From: Mycobacterium sp. IS-1264
GTDB lineage: Bacteria > Actinomycetota > Actinomycetes > Mycobacteriales > Mycobacteriaceae
Length of the DNA stretch: 64,000 nucleotides
NCBI RefSeq assembly: GCF_001954195.1
Contig: NZ_MBES01000052.1
Location: forward strand, 186,001-250,000
Direction of reading: 5' to 3'
Below, one piece after another: positions 46,823 through 55,471 of the stretch (the first letter of the stretch is position 1; every line of letters begins with the position of its first letter). Under the pieces are notes generated by a model. That model did not search any database and had not been told where the DNA came from. It worked only from the letters and a program-made list of their open reading frames with translations. Position numbers and translations under genes: made by a program.

Positions 46823-48055
46823 ATGGAGGCCGTCATTTCCGTCGACAAAGTACTCAGCGGCGTGCGTGTGCTGGAGGTCGCCGCGTGGACCTTCGTGCCG
46901 TCGGCCGGCGCCGTCCTGGCGGAGTGGGGGGCCGAGGTCATCAAGGTCGAGCCGCGTGACGGCGGTGACCCGCAGCGTGGACTGGTCACGATGGGCATCG
47001 TCGACGAGGGCGGCGGCACGGTCAACTACATGATCGAGATACCCAATCGGGGGAAGAAGTCGATCGGCGTCGATCTCCGTACTCCCGGCGGCCAAGAGGT
47101 TATCCGCAAGCTGGCCGCGACCTGCGATGTGTTCCTCACCAGCTATCTGCCCAGCCGGCGCAAGAAAATGGGCATCGACGTCGACGACATCAGAGCCGCT
47201 AACCCCAGCATCGTGTACGTCCGCGGGTCGGGCCACGGTCCGAAGGGGCCCGATGCCGACAAACCCGGCTATGACGGAGTCTCCTACTGGGCGCGCGGCG
47301 GAATCGCAACCATGCTTACCGAAGACGGTGACGAGCTGGTCCGCTCCCGGCCGGCCTTCGGAGACCTGCTCGGAGGCATGACGATCGCGGGCGGGATCGC
47401 GGCCGCGCTGTACAAGAAGGCCACCACCGGCCAGGGGTCGGTCGTTGATGTTTCCCTCCTCGGGCTGGCGGCCTGGAACCTTAGCCCCGATGTCGCCGTG
47501 AGCCAGATCCACGGCGGCACATCCATTCCGAAGTACAGCCACGCCGACGCACCCAATCCCTTGGTGGGAACCTATCGCACCAAGGATGACCGCTACGTCC
47601 AGCTGATGATGCTGCAACTCGAGAAGTTCTACCCTGAAGCCATGCGCGCGATCGGCCTGCCCCAACTGATCGATGACGAGCGATTCGCTGATGCGGCAAC
47701 GCGATTCGCCCACCGAGCGGAACTCATTGCATTGATGGACAACGCGTTCGCTCAACGCACACTCGCCGAATGGCGAGAAGCGCTCGCAGATCTTTCCGGC
47801 GCCTGGGGCGTGGTGCAGACGCCGGGGGAGCTGTGTCATGACCCGGCGGTGACCGCGAATGGCTATATCGCCAGAACCGCAACGATGAATGGTGCGTCGT
47901 ACTCGCTGCCCACCAATCCCGTCCAGTTCGACGAACAGGCCGTTGTCCCGCCGGGGGCGCCCGAGCACGGCCAGCACACCGAAGAACTGTTGATGGAGGC
48001 AGGCTTCGACTGGGACACGATCGAGGGTTACAAGGAGACCGGAGCGATCCTATGA
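46823..48055 (+). CDS. class III CoA-transferase (CaiB/BaiF family)
   Basis: A 410-residue family III CoA-transferase. The N-terminal GVRVLEVAAWTFVPSAGAVL and EWGAEVIKVEP are typical; the catalytic Asp is expected in RPAFGDLLGGM. The segment LVGTYRTKDDRYVQL is a family signature. It would exchange CoA between carboxylic acids, activating a pathway acid without ATP. The ATG start lacks a clear ribosome site. It is convergent with DapB-like gene 4, 11 bases apart. Confidence 0.88.
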   Translation: MEAVISVDKVLSGVRVLEVAAWTFVPSAGAVLAEWGAEVIKVEPRDGGDPQRGLVTMGIVDEGGGTVNYMIEIPNRGKKSIGVDLRTPGGQEVIRKLAATCDVFLTSYLPSRRKKMGIDVDDIRAANPSIVYVRGSGHGPKGPDADKPGYDGVSYWARGGIATMLTEDGDELVRSRPAFGDLLGGMTIAGGIAAALYKKATTGQGSVVDVSLLGLAAWNLSPDVAVSQIHGGTSIPKYSHADAPNPLVGTYRTKDDRYVQLMMLQLEKFYPEAMRAIGLPQLIDDERFADAATRFAHRAELIALMDNAFAQRTLAEWREALADLSGAWGVVQTPGELCHDPAVTANGYIARTATMNGASYSLPTNPVQFDEQAVVPPGAPEHGQHTEELLMEAGFDWDTIEGYKETGAIL

Positions 48056-48066
48056 GCGCGACGACG

Positions 48067-49176
48067 TCACACGAAGTCGCTCGTTCGCGATTGCCTGGTC
48101 ACGACTGCCGGACCCGCCAAGGGATTCGCGAGCACACCAGGTGCGGCGTCGACGACCTCGGGTATGGAGTTGACCGCGGCCAGCGCTGTCACCGCGACAC
48201 CCGGATTGACCCGATCCGAGGCCGATTGCTCGAAGTACAGCTCCAAACACATACTGGGCCGTCCGTCGACTCGGATGACCATGCCACCTTGGTTTTCCCT
48301 CGACGGCCTCGGCCATCGCTGCGGCCAGGGTGTGGAACTCACCGTTGCGAAATACTGCACCGCGACCACTGGCCGACCATCGATGACGCCGGCGAGCTGC
48401 CAACGGTGCGCGCAAATCGTCCCTTCCGGAATCACGCTGATTGCCGTTTCCAGATCCGTTGGTGCGAGCAACGTTTCCCAATCCAGTTCAACTCCGTCTA
48501 GCTCCAGACCGAGGATGTCGGCGATGTAGCGCACCACGGTCTCCCAATCGTGGTTAACCTTGCCCGACGCGATTCGAGCGGGCACGTGCCCGTCTGGCTT
48601 TCCAAACCCCATGGATTCGTGCAGGACATCCCAAATGGGATAGGACTTGTCGAGGTCGATCGCGTATTCGTCCATCCGATAGGACTCGATGACTCCGGCG
48701 CCGGCAAGCAGGGCGGTAGGGATGTTAAGGCTGATGAAACCCGGCTCGGCGCCGGTGGCGTAGAAAGTCGAATTGCCCTTTGCCGCTGCGGCTTCTACGG
48801 CCGCGCGCCACTCCGGCGGCGCCGCAGGCGGGTAGACCATCGGAATCGTCGAGATCGTCACAACGTTGATCCCCGCCTCGAGGTAGGTGACGATGTCGGC
48901 AATTGCATCGTTCTCGCGCCGGACGGCCGTGGCACAGTAGGTAACACAGTCCGGCGTGAGAGCCAGCACCGCGTCGAGGTCGTCGGTTGCCGATATACCG
49001 ATATCCGCTCCGCCACACAGGCGACCCGCGTCGACTCCGGCCTTCTCGGCCGTGGAAACTTTGACACCGACGAGTTCCAGCGCCGGATCATTGATGATTG
49101 CCCGGAGTGCCTCCTTCCCGGTCAGTCCCGTACCTACGTGAACAACGCGATACCTTCCAGATTTCTCAGTTGCCAC
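48067..49176 (-). CDS. DapB-like NAD(P)-binding oxidoreductase (copy 4)
   Basis: A 369-residue homologue, the longest of the four. It begins RVVHVGTGLTGKEALRAI, keeps VGVKVSTAEKAGVDAGRLCG, and has the family PGFISLNIPTALLAG and GRPSMCLELYF regions. It lies 64 bases downstream of a P450 gene on the same strand, repeating the P450/DapB-like pairing seen at 38-40 kb. Confidence 0.8.
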   Translation of the reverse strand: MATEKSGRYRVVHVGTGLTGKEALRAIINDPALELVGVKVSTAEKAGVDAGRLCGGADIGISATDDLDAVLALTPDCVTYCATAVRRENDAIADIVTYLEAGINVVTISTIPMVYPPAAPPEWRAAVEAAAAKGNSTFYATGAEPGFISLNIPTALLAGAGVIESYRMDEYAIDLDKSYPIWDVLHESMGFGKPDGHVPARIASGKVNHDWETVVRYIADILGLELDGVELDWETLLAPTDLETAISVIPEGTICAHRWQLAGVIDGRPVVAVQYFATVSSTPWPQRWPRPSRENQGGMVIRVDGRPSMCLELYFEQSASDRVNPGVAVTALAAVNSIPEVVDAAPGVLANPLAGPAVVTRQSRTSDFV

Positions 49177-49240
49177 CGTTCAATCTCCTATGTGCGTTGT
49201 GCCAGGAGCCGACGTCGTCGTGCTCCACGGTTACGGCGGA

Positions 49241-50467
49241 TCATTGCGCTACCGCACGCACGGGTACGCGTCCCCAACCGAAGACATTCGGCATCTTGAC
49301 CCGTTGCAGGCCCGCGACGTCTACCTCGAACTCGGGGATCAAGTCCAGCAGGACATCGATGGCGATGCGGCCCTCCATGCGCGCCAGTGCCGCGCCGAGA
49401 CAGCTGTGTATTCCGTAGCCGAATCCGAGGTTGTGGCCGGAGTGCCGACGATAGATGTCGAAGCGATCGGCATCGACGAACGCACGCTCGTCCCTGGTGG
49501 CCGAACCATTGATGAGCATCACCGGCCTGTGCTTGGGTATCACTGTGCCATGAAGCTCGACATCGACTTTGCTCCAACGGATGTCGTATTGCGATGGTCC
49601 CTCGTAACGCAGCAGCTCTTCGAAGGCGGCGGGGATGAGGCTTCGGTCTCGCCTTAGTGCCTGCCACTGGTCCTGGTGTCGGGCAAACACCACTGCGGCG
49701 CTGGCGACCAGCTTGGTCACCGTCTCGGCGCCCGCACCGCCGAGCATCGACGCAAAGGCCGAAATCTCCGTGTCGTCAAGGCGGGTCATGGTGCCGTCAT
49801 CGCGTTCGACCTCGACCTGGGTGAGCCGCGAAATCATGTCGTCTTGCGGGTTGGCGCGTTTCTCGACGACAAGGTCGTAGTAATACCGCCACATGGTCAC
49901 CGCCGACTCGCGGCCGTGCGGCGTCGTGCTGATGTTTCCCGGCTCGCGTTCCAGCAGCGCATCGAGCCAGTGCCGGATCTGCTGGCGACCGTCCGGCGGC
50001 ACCCCCAGCATCGTGGTGATGATCTCGACGGGGAACAGCGCCGAGAAGTCCTCGACCATGTCGAACGACGTGACATCGATGGTCTGCGCGATTGTGTCGA
50101 TCACATTCCGGATCATCGGCTCGAGCTTGGCGATTGCACGGGGGGTGAATACCTTGTTCACCAGCGACCGCATTCTGGTGTGCTGCGGAGGGTCCATCAT
50201 GATGATCACCCCGTGCGGGACCATCGCGTCAGGATCGATGAAATGATCGAGGGTCACTCCCTTCGCCGAGGAATATGTTTCGTGATCACGCATCGCGGGC
50301 GCGACATCCTCATAGCGGGAAAGGGCCCAGAAGTCGTACTGCGTGCTGTGGTAGACCGGCGCCCGATCGCGTAGTTGGCGGTAAGTCTCGAACGGATCGT
50401 TGAAGAATTCATCCGAGAAGGGATCGAAGTGAACGGATCCCGGAGACGTGCGGGATTGATCGTTCAT
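49241..50467 (-). CDS. cytochrome P450 (second of three)
   Basis: A 408-residue soluble P450. The heme loop is GFGYGIHSCLG with Cys356; the I-helix is GGAGAETVTK, where the usual Thr pair is T-V-T; HTRMRSLVNKVFTPR is a conserved heme-side segment. The ATG follows a GGAGG site. The 213 bases upstream hold no gene; GTTTAC-type repeats occur there (50481-50486 and, inverted, 50558-50563) but I do not assign them. It probably forms a transcription unit with the DapB-like gene after it. Confidence 0.92.
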   Translation of the reverse strand: MNDQSRTSPGSVHFDPFSDEFFNDPFETYRQLRDRAPVYHSTQYDFWALSRYEDVAPAMRDHETYSSAKGVTLDHFIDPDAMVPHGVIIMMDPPQHTRMRSLVNKVFTPRAIAKLEPMIRNVIDTIAQTIDVTSFDMVEDFSALFPVEIITTMLGVPPDGRQQIRHWLDALLEREPGNISTTPHGRESAVTMWRYYYDLVVEKRANPQDDMISRLTQVEVERDDGTMTRLDDTEISAFASMLGGAGAETVTKLVASAAVVFARHQDQWQALRRDRSLIPAAFEELLRYEGPSQYDIRWSKVDVELHGTVIPKHRPVMLINGSATRDERAFVDADRFDIYRRHSGHNLGFGYGIHSCLGAALARMEGRIAIDVLLDLIPEFEVDVAGLQRVKMPNVFGWGRVPVRAVAQ

Positions 50468-50680
50468 TGCCCTCCTTTACGTTTACATGTGCGCCACGTG
50501 ATCTTGAGTCATGTGGCCGGTCAGTTCAGCGGTCGTAGTCTCTGTGCGCTCGTGCGCGTAAACACCTCTTCACAATATTAAGAATAGAGCTTCTCATGTA
50601 ATAGCGCGGGCCGGCCTCGCCCTCGATTGACCTTGTCCTTCACATGATCTGACGAATCACGAACACTCCTGGCTGGAGCG

Positions 50681-51232
50681 CTAGGCCCCCACGCCGCCCT
50701 CCTTCAGGAAGTTGATGGTGTACTCCTGGCTCGTCAGCCCGTCGGGCTCGAGCCCGATCAGCGCCAGCAACGATTTCCACTCGGCCGAGTCGACAAACCA
50801 GTCCCAGCGCGAGATACGCCCCTTCTCGTCGGTCCAGATATAGTCCCATTCCCGCAGTTCCAACCGGGTCCCGTCGGGAAGTGTCCCCGCATAGGTGTCG
50901 CAGGAGGAGAAGCCCCAATCGCCAGCCACACATTCGAATGGGCTGATCAGCCGGTAGTCCGGCATGTGTTTCCACCACATGCGCCACTCCGGGGTGAGAA
51001 TATCGCCGTCCGGCGCATACTTGGCGATGGCGGCCGCGACCTCGTCGGAGAGCATATCGGTGGCCGACTGCGGGACACCGTCGTTGAACAGGGGACTCAT
51101 CATCACGGAATCGGGTGCCCAGATGAACTCTTCGCCGAACGAGACATGACGGCCGCGTTCAATCGGTTTTGCATAGCCCTCCCACTTCGCGAAGGCAATC
51201 CTTTCGTGTAGCGCCACGCGGTCCCGGGTCAT
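50681..51232 (-). CDS. SnoaL-like (NTF2-fold) protein, 183 residues
   Basis: A 183-residue protein that I assign tentatively to the NTF2/SnoaL fold from its size and strand pattern (FEEFIWAPDSV-like start region at about 31-42, WDYIWTDEKGRISRWDWFVD at about 130-149). Rich in Trp. No catalytic set can be named. It follows the LLM oxidoreductase gene after 15 bases on the same strand. Possibly a small isomerase or dehydratase of the local pathway. Confidence 0.6.
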   Translation of the reverse strand: MTRDRVALHERIAFAKWEGYAKPIERGRHVSFGEEFIWAPDSVMMSPLFNDGVPQSATDMLSDEVAAAIAKYAPDGDILTPEWRMWWKHMPDYRLISPFECVAGDWGFSSCDTYAGTLPDGTRLELREWDYIWTDEKGRISRWDWFVDSAEWKSLLALIGLEPDGLTSQEYTINFLKEGGVGA

Positions 51233-51247
51233 CTCATGTCCTTTCGG

Positions 51248-52201
51248 CTAGTGCAGCTCGGCGAATCTCTTTAAATAGGGCCATGCGATCGCGGGCGGTA
51301 TCCCGCCGCATAACGGCGAGATGTTGAACACCTCACCCGCTGCGACGCGCTTCCGCGCTTCGTCGACCGAGAGGATCACGTGTGACGAGGTGTTGCGAAG
51401 CTCGTCGATGGTCGTGGCGGTGGTGATGTTGGCAGACACGGTGTTGTCGGGGTTCCACTCCGAGTAGGCCATTGCGTCGTGCAGGAGGTACTTGCCGATC
51501 TCGTCCCACGCCGCGTCGACGTCGTCGGCGACGAAGCAGTTGGTCGCCGCGTCACGGTCGGGGATGAGGACGAAGCCGGGCTCGAACCCGTTGTCGCGGC
51601 ACGCTTTTTCGTAGGCATCCCGCATTCCGGGCACTCCGCCGTTGGCAAGCAACCCCAGACCGTTGCGTCCAGCACGCCGGGCGGCCGCCAGGCTGGCACC
51701 GCCCCAGCTCATCATCGGACCTTCCGGCGTGCGCGGTCGTGGGGTGACCTTCATTCGCCTGCCGCCGTGTTGGATCTCTTCGCCGGCAAGGAGGCGGCGT
51801 AGGAGGCCGAGCTTCTCGTCCGCCAGCCTGCCGCGGTCGGACATAGAGAGTCCGAAGTGGTCGTATTCCTCAGGGCGATATCCGATTCCGAATACGTAGG
51901 TGGCTCTGCCCGCGCTGATGTGATCCAGCACGGCGATGTCCTCGGCCAGCCGTGCCGGATCGTAGAAGGGCAGCAAGATCGTCAGGTTCAGCATCAGTTG
52001 CTTCGTGCGAGCGGCAATGGCCGCGCCGAGCAGCAACGGGGACGGCAGGTAACCGTCGTCTGCGCAGTGGTGTTCGCACAGTACGACGGCGATACAGCCA
52101 TGCTGCTCGGCCCAGGCCGACATCTCACTGGCCGCGGCGTACAACTCGGTGGCTGGGGCTCCGATGGAGGGCGCTCGCATGTCGAAGCGAAGGGTGAACA
52201 T
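51248..52201 (-). CDS. LLM-class flavin-dependent oxidoreductase
   Basis: A 317-residue TIM-barrel protein of the luciferase-like monooxygenase class. Typical segments are VVLCEHHCADDGYLPSP, NLTILLPFYDPARLAEDIAVLD and FGIGYRPEEYDHFG. In mycobacteria such enzymes use F420 or FMN; the choice is not clear here. It may act as a Baeyer-Villiger or hydroxylating enzyme, or as an F420-dependent dehydrogenase. Gene spacing (8 bases to the SDR upstream, 15 to the next gene) shows an operon. Confidence 0.85.
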   Translation of the reverse strand: MFTLRFDMRAPSIGAPATELYAAASEMSAWAEQHGCIAVVLCEHHCADDGYLPSPLLLGAAIAARTKQLMLNLTILLPFYDPARLAEDIAVLDHISAGRATYVFGIGYRPEEYDHFGLSMSDRGRLADEKLGLLRRLLAGEEIQHGGRRMKVTPRPRTPEGPMMSWGGASLAAARRAGRNGLGLLANGGVPGMRDAYEKACRDNGFEPGFVLIPDRDAATNCFVADDVDAAWDEIGKYLLHDAMAYSEWNPDNTVSANITTATTIDELRNTSSHVILSVDEARKRVAAGEVFNISPLCGGIPPAIAWPYLKRFAELH

Positions 52202-52209
52202 AGCCCTGT

Positions 52210-53043
52210 CTAATCCAGTTGCCGTGCGTCGGAACCCATGACTTCGGCACTGGCCTGCATGATCAGACGAACCACCTCATTGCGTGACATGGACTTGAAA
52301 AGTTCAGACGCCATCCGGACGTCATCGCCCGTGGCGATCGTCGGTCCGTTGCCAAGGTTGGCGAATGCCTCATCCACCACGCTCGCCGCGGTCACCGCAC
52401 CCGGGGGAATCTCGTCGACAGATTTGAGTCGGCCGCGCTCGAACTCCAGTTGCCGCAGAGCCGGTGTGTCGGTCATGCCGAGGACCAGACCCAGGACGTC
52501 GACACCCTTGTCGTGCAACTCCGCCCACAGCCCCTCAGTGAAAACCATGTCGAAGGCCTTGGTTCCTCCGTATGCCACCATGTTTCGGCCACCGGCCAGC
52601 GCAGCACCCGAAGTAAAGTTCACGATGCCGCCTCGTCCTCGCTCAACCATGAGGCCCGCGTAGTGGTGACACAACCGCATCAGCACCAGGCAGTTGCGTT
52701 GCAGCAGGGCTTCGGCCGCCGATACCGGATTGGCAAGAAAGGGTTGGTAATTCGGATCCCCGCCAGCGCAGTAGACCAGCATGCCGACCTCGAGGTCGGC
52801 GGTGGCGTCGATGATGGACTGCGAAGCGTCGGCCTCGGTGAGGTCGATGGCGAGCGTCCGAGTTTCGGCACCGGTGCGCTCGTGGATTGCATCGGCTACC
52901 GTGTCGAGAAGGTGCTGGCGACGAGCGACGAGCGCAACGTTCACTCCTTCCTGTGCCAGCCGCTCGGCGAACAGCGCGCCGCATCCGTCGGACGCGCCGA
53001 CGATCAACGCCCACGGTCCGTATCTTTGTGCGATGTCACCCAT
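52210..53043 (-). CDS. SDR oxidoreductase
   Basis: A 277-residue SDR with IVGASDGCGALFAERL as cofactor motif, LVARRQHLL suggesting NADPH, and catalytic FTSGAA and YGGTKAF. It resembles the 17-beta-hydroxysteroid-dehydrogenase-like branch, with GMTDTPALRQ in the substrate region. Its start overlaps the NTF2-fold gene upstream by 8 bases. Confidence 0.85.
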   Translation of the reverse strand: MGDIAQRYGPWALIVGASDGCGALFAERLAQEGVNVALVARRQHLLDTVADAIHERTGAETRTLAIDLTEADASQSIIDATADLEVGMLVYCAGGDPNYQPFLANPVSAAEALLQRNCLVLMRLCHHYAGLMVERGRGGIVNFTSGAALAGGRNMVAYGGTKAFDMVFTEGLWAELHDKGVDVLGLVLGMTDTPALRQLEFERGRLKSVDEIPPGAVTAASVVDEAFANLGNGPTIATGDDVRMASELFKSMSRNEVVRLIMQASAEVMGSDARQLD

Positions 53044-53443
53044 GGGCGCCCGCCACTGCAGCGAGCCGAACCGAGGTGTAGGTACGACGGTCGATCCGCC
53101 AACCGTCCGGCGTCCGTACGGCGTGGTCGTCGTAGTAACCGACGGGGTTCGCGCCCGAGCCGTCCTCCATCAGGATCAGTGCGTCGACGTAGGTGCGGAT
53201 CGTCGCGGTGTCGGTGTCTATTGCTATGGCCTGGTTGGTCATTCGATGGATCGTGTGCGCCGCGCCGGCGTGGGCTGCCTCCATAAACTGTGCCACCTCT
53301 GCGCCACCGGTCCACTGGCCGACCACACCGTAGTCGACGCGCGCATCGTCGGTGAAAACCGTCGTGAGAAGCGAGTATTGCCGGCTGTCGATTGCCGTTG
53401 CGTACCGGACCGTGAGGTCGAAAACGTCGTCGCGGTCCGACAT
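53036..53443 (-). CDS. SnoaL-like (NTF2-fold) protein, 135 residues
   Basis: A compact NTF2-fold protein: VRYATAIDSRQYSLLTTVFTDDARVDYG (about 11-38) is the classic first half, and DGWRIDRRTYTSVR the last strands. The length equals single-domain SnoaL proteins. It lies between ADH (1-base overlap) and SDR (8-base overlap), so it is tightly coupled to both; an isomerase or dehydratase role on the same substrate is plausible. Confidence 0.8.
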   Translation of the reverse strand: MSDRDDVFDLTVRYATAIDSRQYSLLTTVFTDDARVDYGVVGQWTGGAEVAQFMEAAHAGAAHTIHRMTNQAIAIDTDTATIRTYVDALILMEDGSGANPVGYYDDHAVRTPDGWRIDRRTYTSVRLAAVAGAHG

Positions 53444-54492
53444 CAGAGCTCACCGTTCGGGTGGATCACGACGCGGGGTGGCCCTTCGGACCGCCGCGCC
53501 GCCTCCAGCGCCGCGGGCACCTCGTCCAGACCGATGATCTTGCCGACGCTGGGCAGTGGGTCCAGCTTCCCCTCGACCACCGCGTCCAAAACGCCGTACC
53601 AGTCCTGCGGTAGCGGCCCACCACCGAACTGCAGAGTGAGACCGTTTCGGGTGGCTGCGGTGATGTCGAGGGTGTCGCCGGTGTACCAACCACCCGCGCA
53701 GTAGATGCGCGACGAGAACTCCGCCTCCGCGACAATCGTGTCGATAAGACCCGCAGCACCAACGCATTCGAATACCACGGCGGCGCCGGCCAAGTGGCGT
53801 TCGGCGCGAACCTTGCGGAAGACCTCGAACACCGACTGCTGGGCCGGGTCGACCAGAACGTGCGCGCCGAACCCCGTGTGGGCCAGTTCGCGTCGGTCGG
53901 CGCTGAAGTCGGACACGATGATCGGATCAACCCCGCGCGCGCTCAGCGCAGCGACCGCGGACAGCCCGATGGCGCCCGCGCCCAGGACGATCGGGATCTC
54001 GCCGGGCTGCAAGTTCGAGGCGCGGACGTAGAACTCGCCGACGGCGAAGGCGTCGACGACAGCGACCGCATCGCTGGACACCGCGCCGTCTATCACCTTC
54101 GCCGTTGCCTCTGGTACGACGAGCAACTCACCGAAACTGCCCTGGGCCTCGGGGTGCTGTCCGATGATGCGTAAACCGCCGGCACCGCCGTCAACCAACC
54201 GGATAGGCATCGACGTCACCCTGGCCCCGATGGGGAAGGCATCGCTACATCCGGGGCCATGGCCGATCACCTCGCCCACAAACTCGTGCCCCATGACGAT
54301 GTCGCGGTCGGGGTCGTAGAGCGAGCGGCCCGTCGGATCGTCGATCGCCAACTCGGGATGGTCCATGTAGTGCACATCGGACGCGCAGATCGCGGTGCTG
54401 AGCGTCTTGAGCAGCAGGTCACCCTGCCCGGGGATGGGATCGGCCGTCTCGCGAACCGTAAGCTCACCGCCCCGCAGCACCACGGCACGCAC
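53443..54492 (-). CDS. zinc-type medium-chain alcohol dehydrogenase lacking structural zinc
   Basis: A 349-residue MDR protein. Catalytic zinc ligands are likely Cys36 (TAICASDVH) and the His in MGHEFVGE; the Rossmann motif is VLGAGAIGLSAVAAL. The four-cysteine structural zinc lobe present in the enzyme at 32746 is absent; its place is taken by a SMPIRLVDGGAGG loop. It is the first gene of the IclR-flanked operon. The substrate may be a secondary alcohol. Confidence 0.86.
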   Translation of the reverse strand: MRAVVLRGGELTVRETADPIPGQGDLLLKTLSTAICASDVHYMDHPELAIDDPTGRSLYDPDRDIVMGHEFVGEVIGHGPGCSDAFPIGARVTSMPIRLVDGGAGGLRIIGQHPEAQGSFGELLVVPEATAKVIDGAVSSDAVAVVDAFAVGEFYVRASNLQPGEIPIVLGAGAIGLSAVAALSARGVDPIIVSDFSADRRELAHTGFGAHVLVDPAQQSVFEVFRKVRAERHLAGAAVVFECVGAAGLIDTIVAEAEFSSRIYCAGGWYTGDTLDITAATRNGLTLQFGGGPLPQDWYGVLDAVVEGKLDPLPSVGKIIGLDEVPAALEAARRSEGPPRVVIHPNGEL

Positions 54493-54517
54493 TGGCTCTC
54501 ACATCCTCATGGGATAA

Positions 54518-54533
54518 TCTCTACTATTAGAGA
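54518..54533. promoter_or_regulatory. TCTCTA-CTAT-TAGAGA palindrome between adh and iclR
   Basis: A perfect 6-bp inverted repeat with a 4-base spacer, 26 bases before the ADH start and 55 before the divergent iclR start. The AT-rich surroundings suggest overlap with a promoter. IclR proteins often bind such short palindromes beside their own gene; the assignment is inferred. Confidence 0.6.
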
Positions 54534-54587
54534 AAGTTCTATCCGATTACTGAGTCGACCGTAGAATGCGGCGCGAAGGGAGTCAAG

Positions 54588-55460
54588 ATGCGCGGAGTCG
54601 CCTCAGCGCCGGCCGAGCGTGTCCTCGATGTCGTTGAGTTGCTCAGCCGGCCGGAAAGTGGCGGGCACCGCTTTTCCGACGTCGCTCGCGAACTCGGCCT
54701 TTCTCAGGCGACGGCGCACTCCATACTCAAGACTCTGTGCGACCGCGGTTGGGCGACCCGGGATCCCAATTCCAAAAAGTTTGTCCTTGGCCTGACTGTG
54801 GCCCTCATCGCGGAGAGGTTCGAAGCCACGCGCCCACTTCAGGCCGTCGCTCGCGAGGCCATCCGCCGTCTCGCTGAGACGACGCATATGCCGGCCTCGG
54901 TAGTCGAGCGCACCGGAGATGAACTGGTGATTACCGCGTTCGAGACTCCTGACGGGTCAACTAAACCGGTCGCTTCCCACGAGCGAATCCCGTATGCCCC
55001 GCCGTTCGGGATCGCCTGCGCCGCTTGGGATATCCCAACCGAACAAGAATCGTGGATTCAGCGCGGCGCGGCAGGGGATACGTCGCTGGCAGAGCGCCTT
55101 CGGACGGTGTTGGCTCAGACGCGAGACCGCGGTTATGACGTCGATTGGATGACCCCGGCGCTGGCGCAGGCGGCTCATGCGATCGAAACGTTGTCCAACG
55201 AGAGAGTGCCCCACAATCTGCGCTCCGTCGTCGACCAACTGCGCGTCGAATTCATTTCGGCGAACTTGCTCTCCGGCGACAGCGCACGTGATGAGCTCCC
55301 GGTTGCCACAATCTCGGCGCCCGTCTTGGACGAGAGGGGCCATGTGCGGCTCATTCTCGGGTTCCACCCGCTACGCGTTATGACGATGAGCGAAATCCGT
55401 GCTGCGGCAAAACCGCTGCTGCGCGAGATCGACCGAGTGGGAGGCCACAGAGCGCCGTGA
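54588..55460 (+). CDS. IclR-family transcriptional regulator
   Basis: A 290-residue IclR regulator. The winged helix-turn-helix (about 10-75) includes FSDVARELGLSQATAHSILKTL and the wing KKFVLGL; the C-terminal effector domain begins near 90 (REAIRRLAETTHMPASVVE). It likely controls the divergent ADH-SnoaL-SDR-LLM-SnoaL operon and answers to a pathway acid or CoA ester. It is convergent with the TetR gene, 11 bases apart. Confidence 0.9.
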   Translation: MRGVASAPAERVLDVVELLSRPESGGHRFSDVARELGLSQATAHSILKTLCDRGWATRDPNSKKFVLGLTVALIAERFEATRPLQAVAREAIRRLAETTHMPASVVERTGDELVITAFETPDGSTKPVASHERIPYAPPFGIACAAWDIPTEQESWIQRGAAGDTSLAERLRTVLAQTRDRGYDVDWMTPALAQAAHAIETLSNERVPHNLRSVVDQLRVEFISANLLSGDSARDELPVATISAPVLDERGHVRLILGFHPLRVMTMSEIRAAAKPLLREIDRVGGHRAP

Positions 55461-55471
55461 GCTATCCGCCG

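Noticed and set aside
50468..50680. possible short gene or strong operator upstream of the second P450
   Set aside because: No convincing ORF. The GTTTAC repeats are 70 bases apart and imperfect in their surroundings, so no site is claimed.
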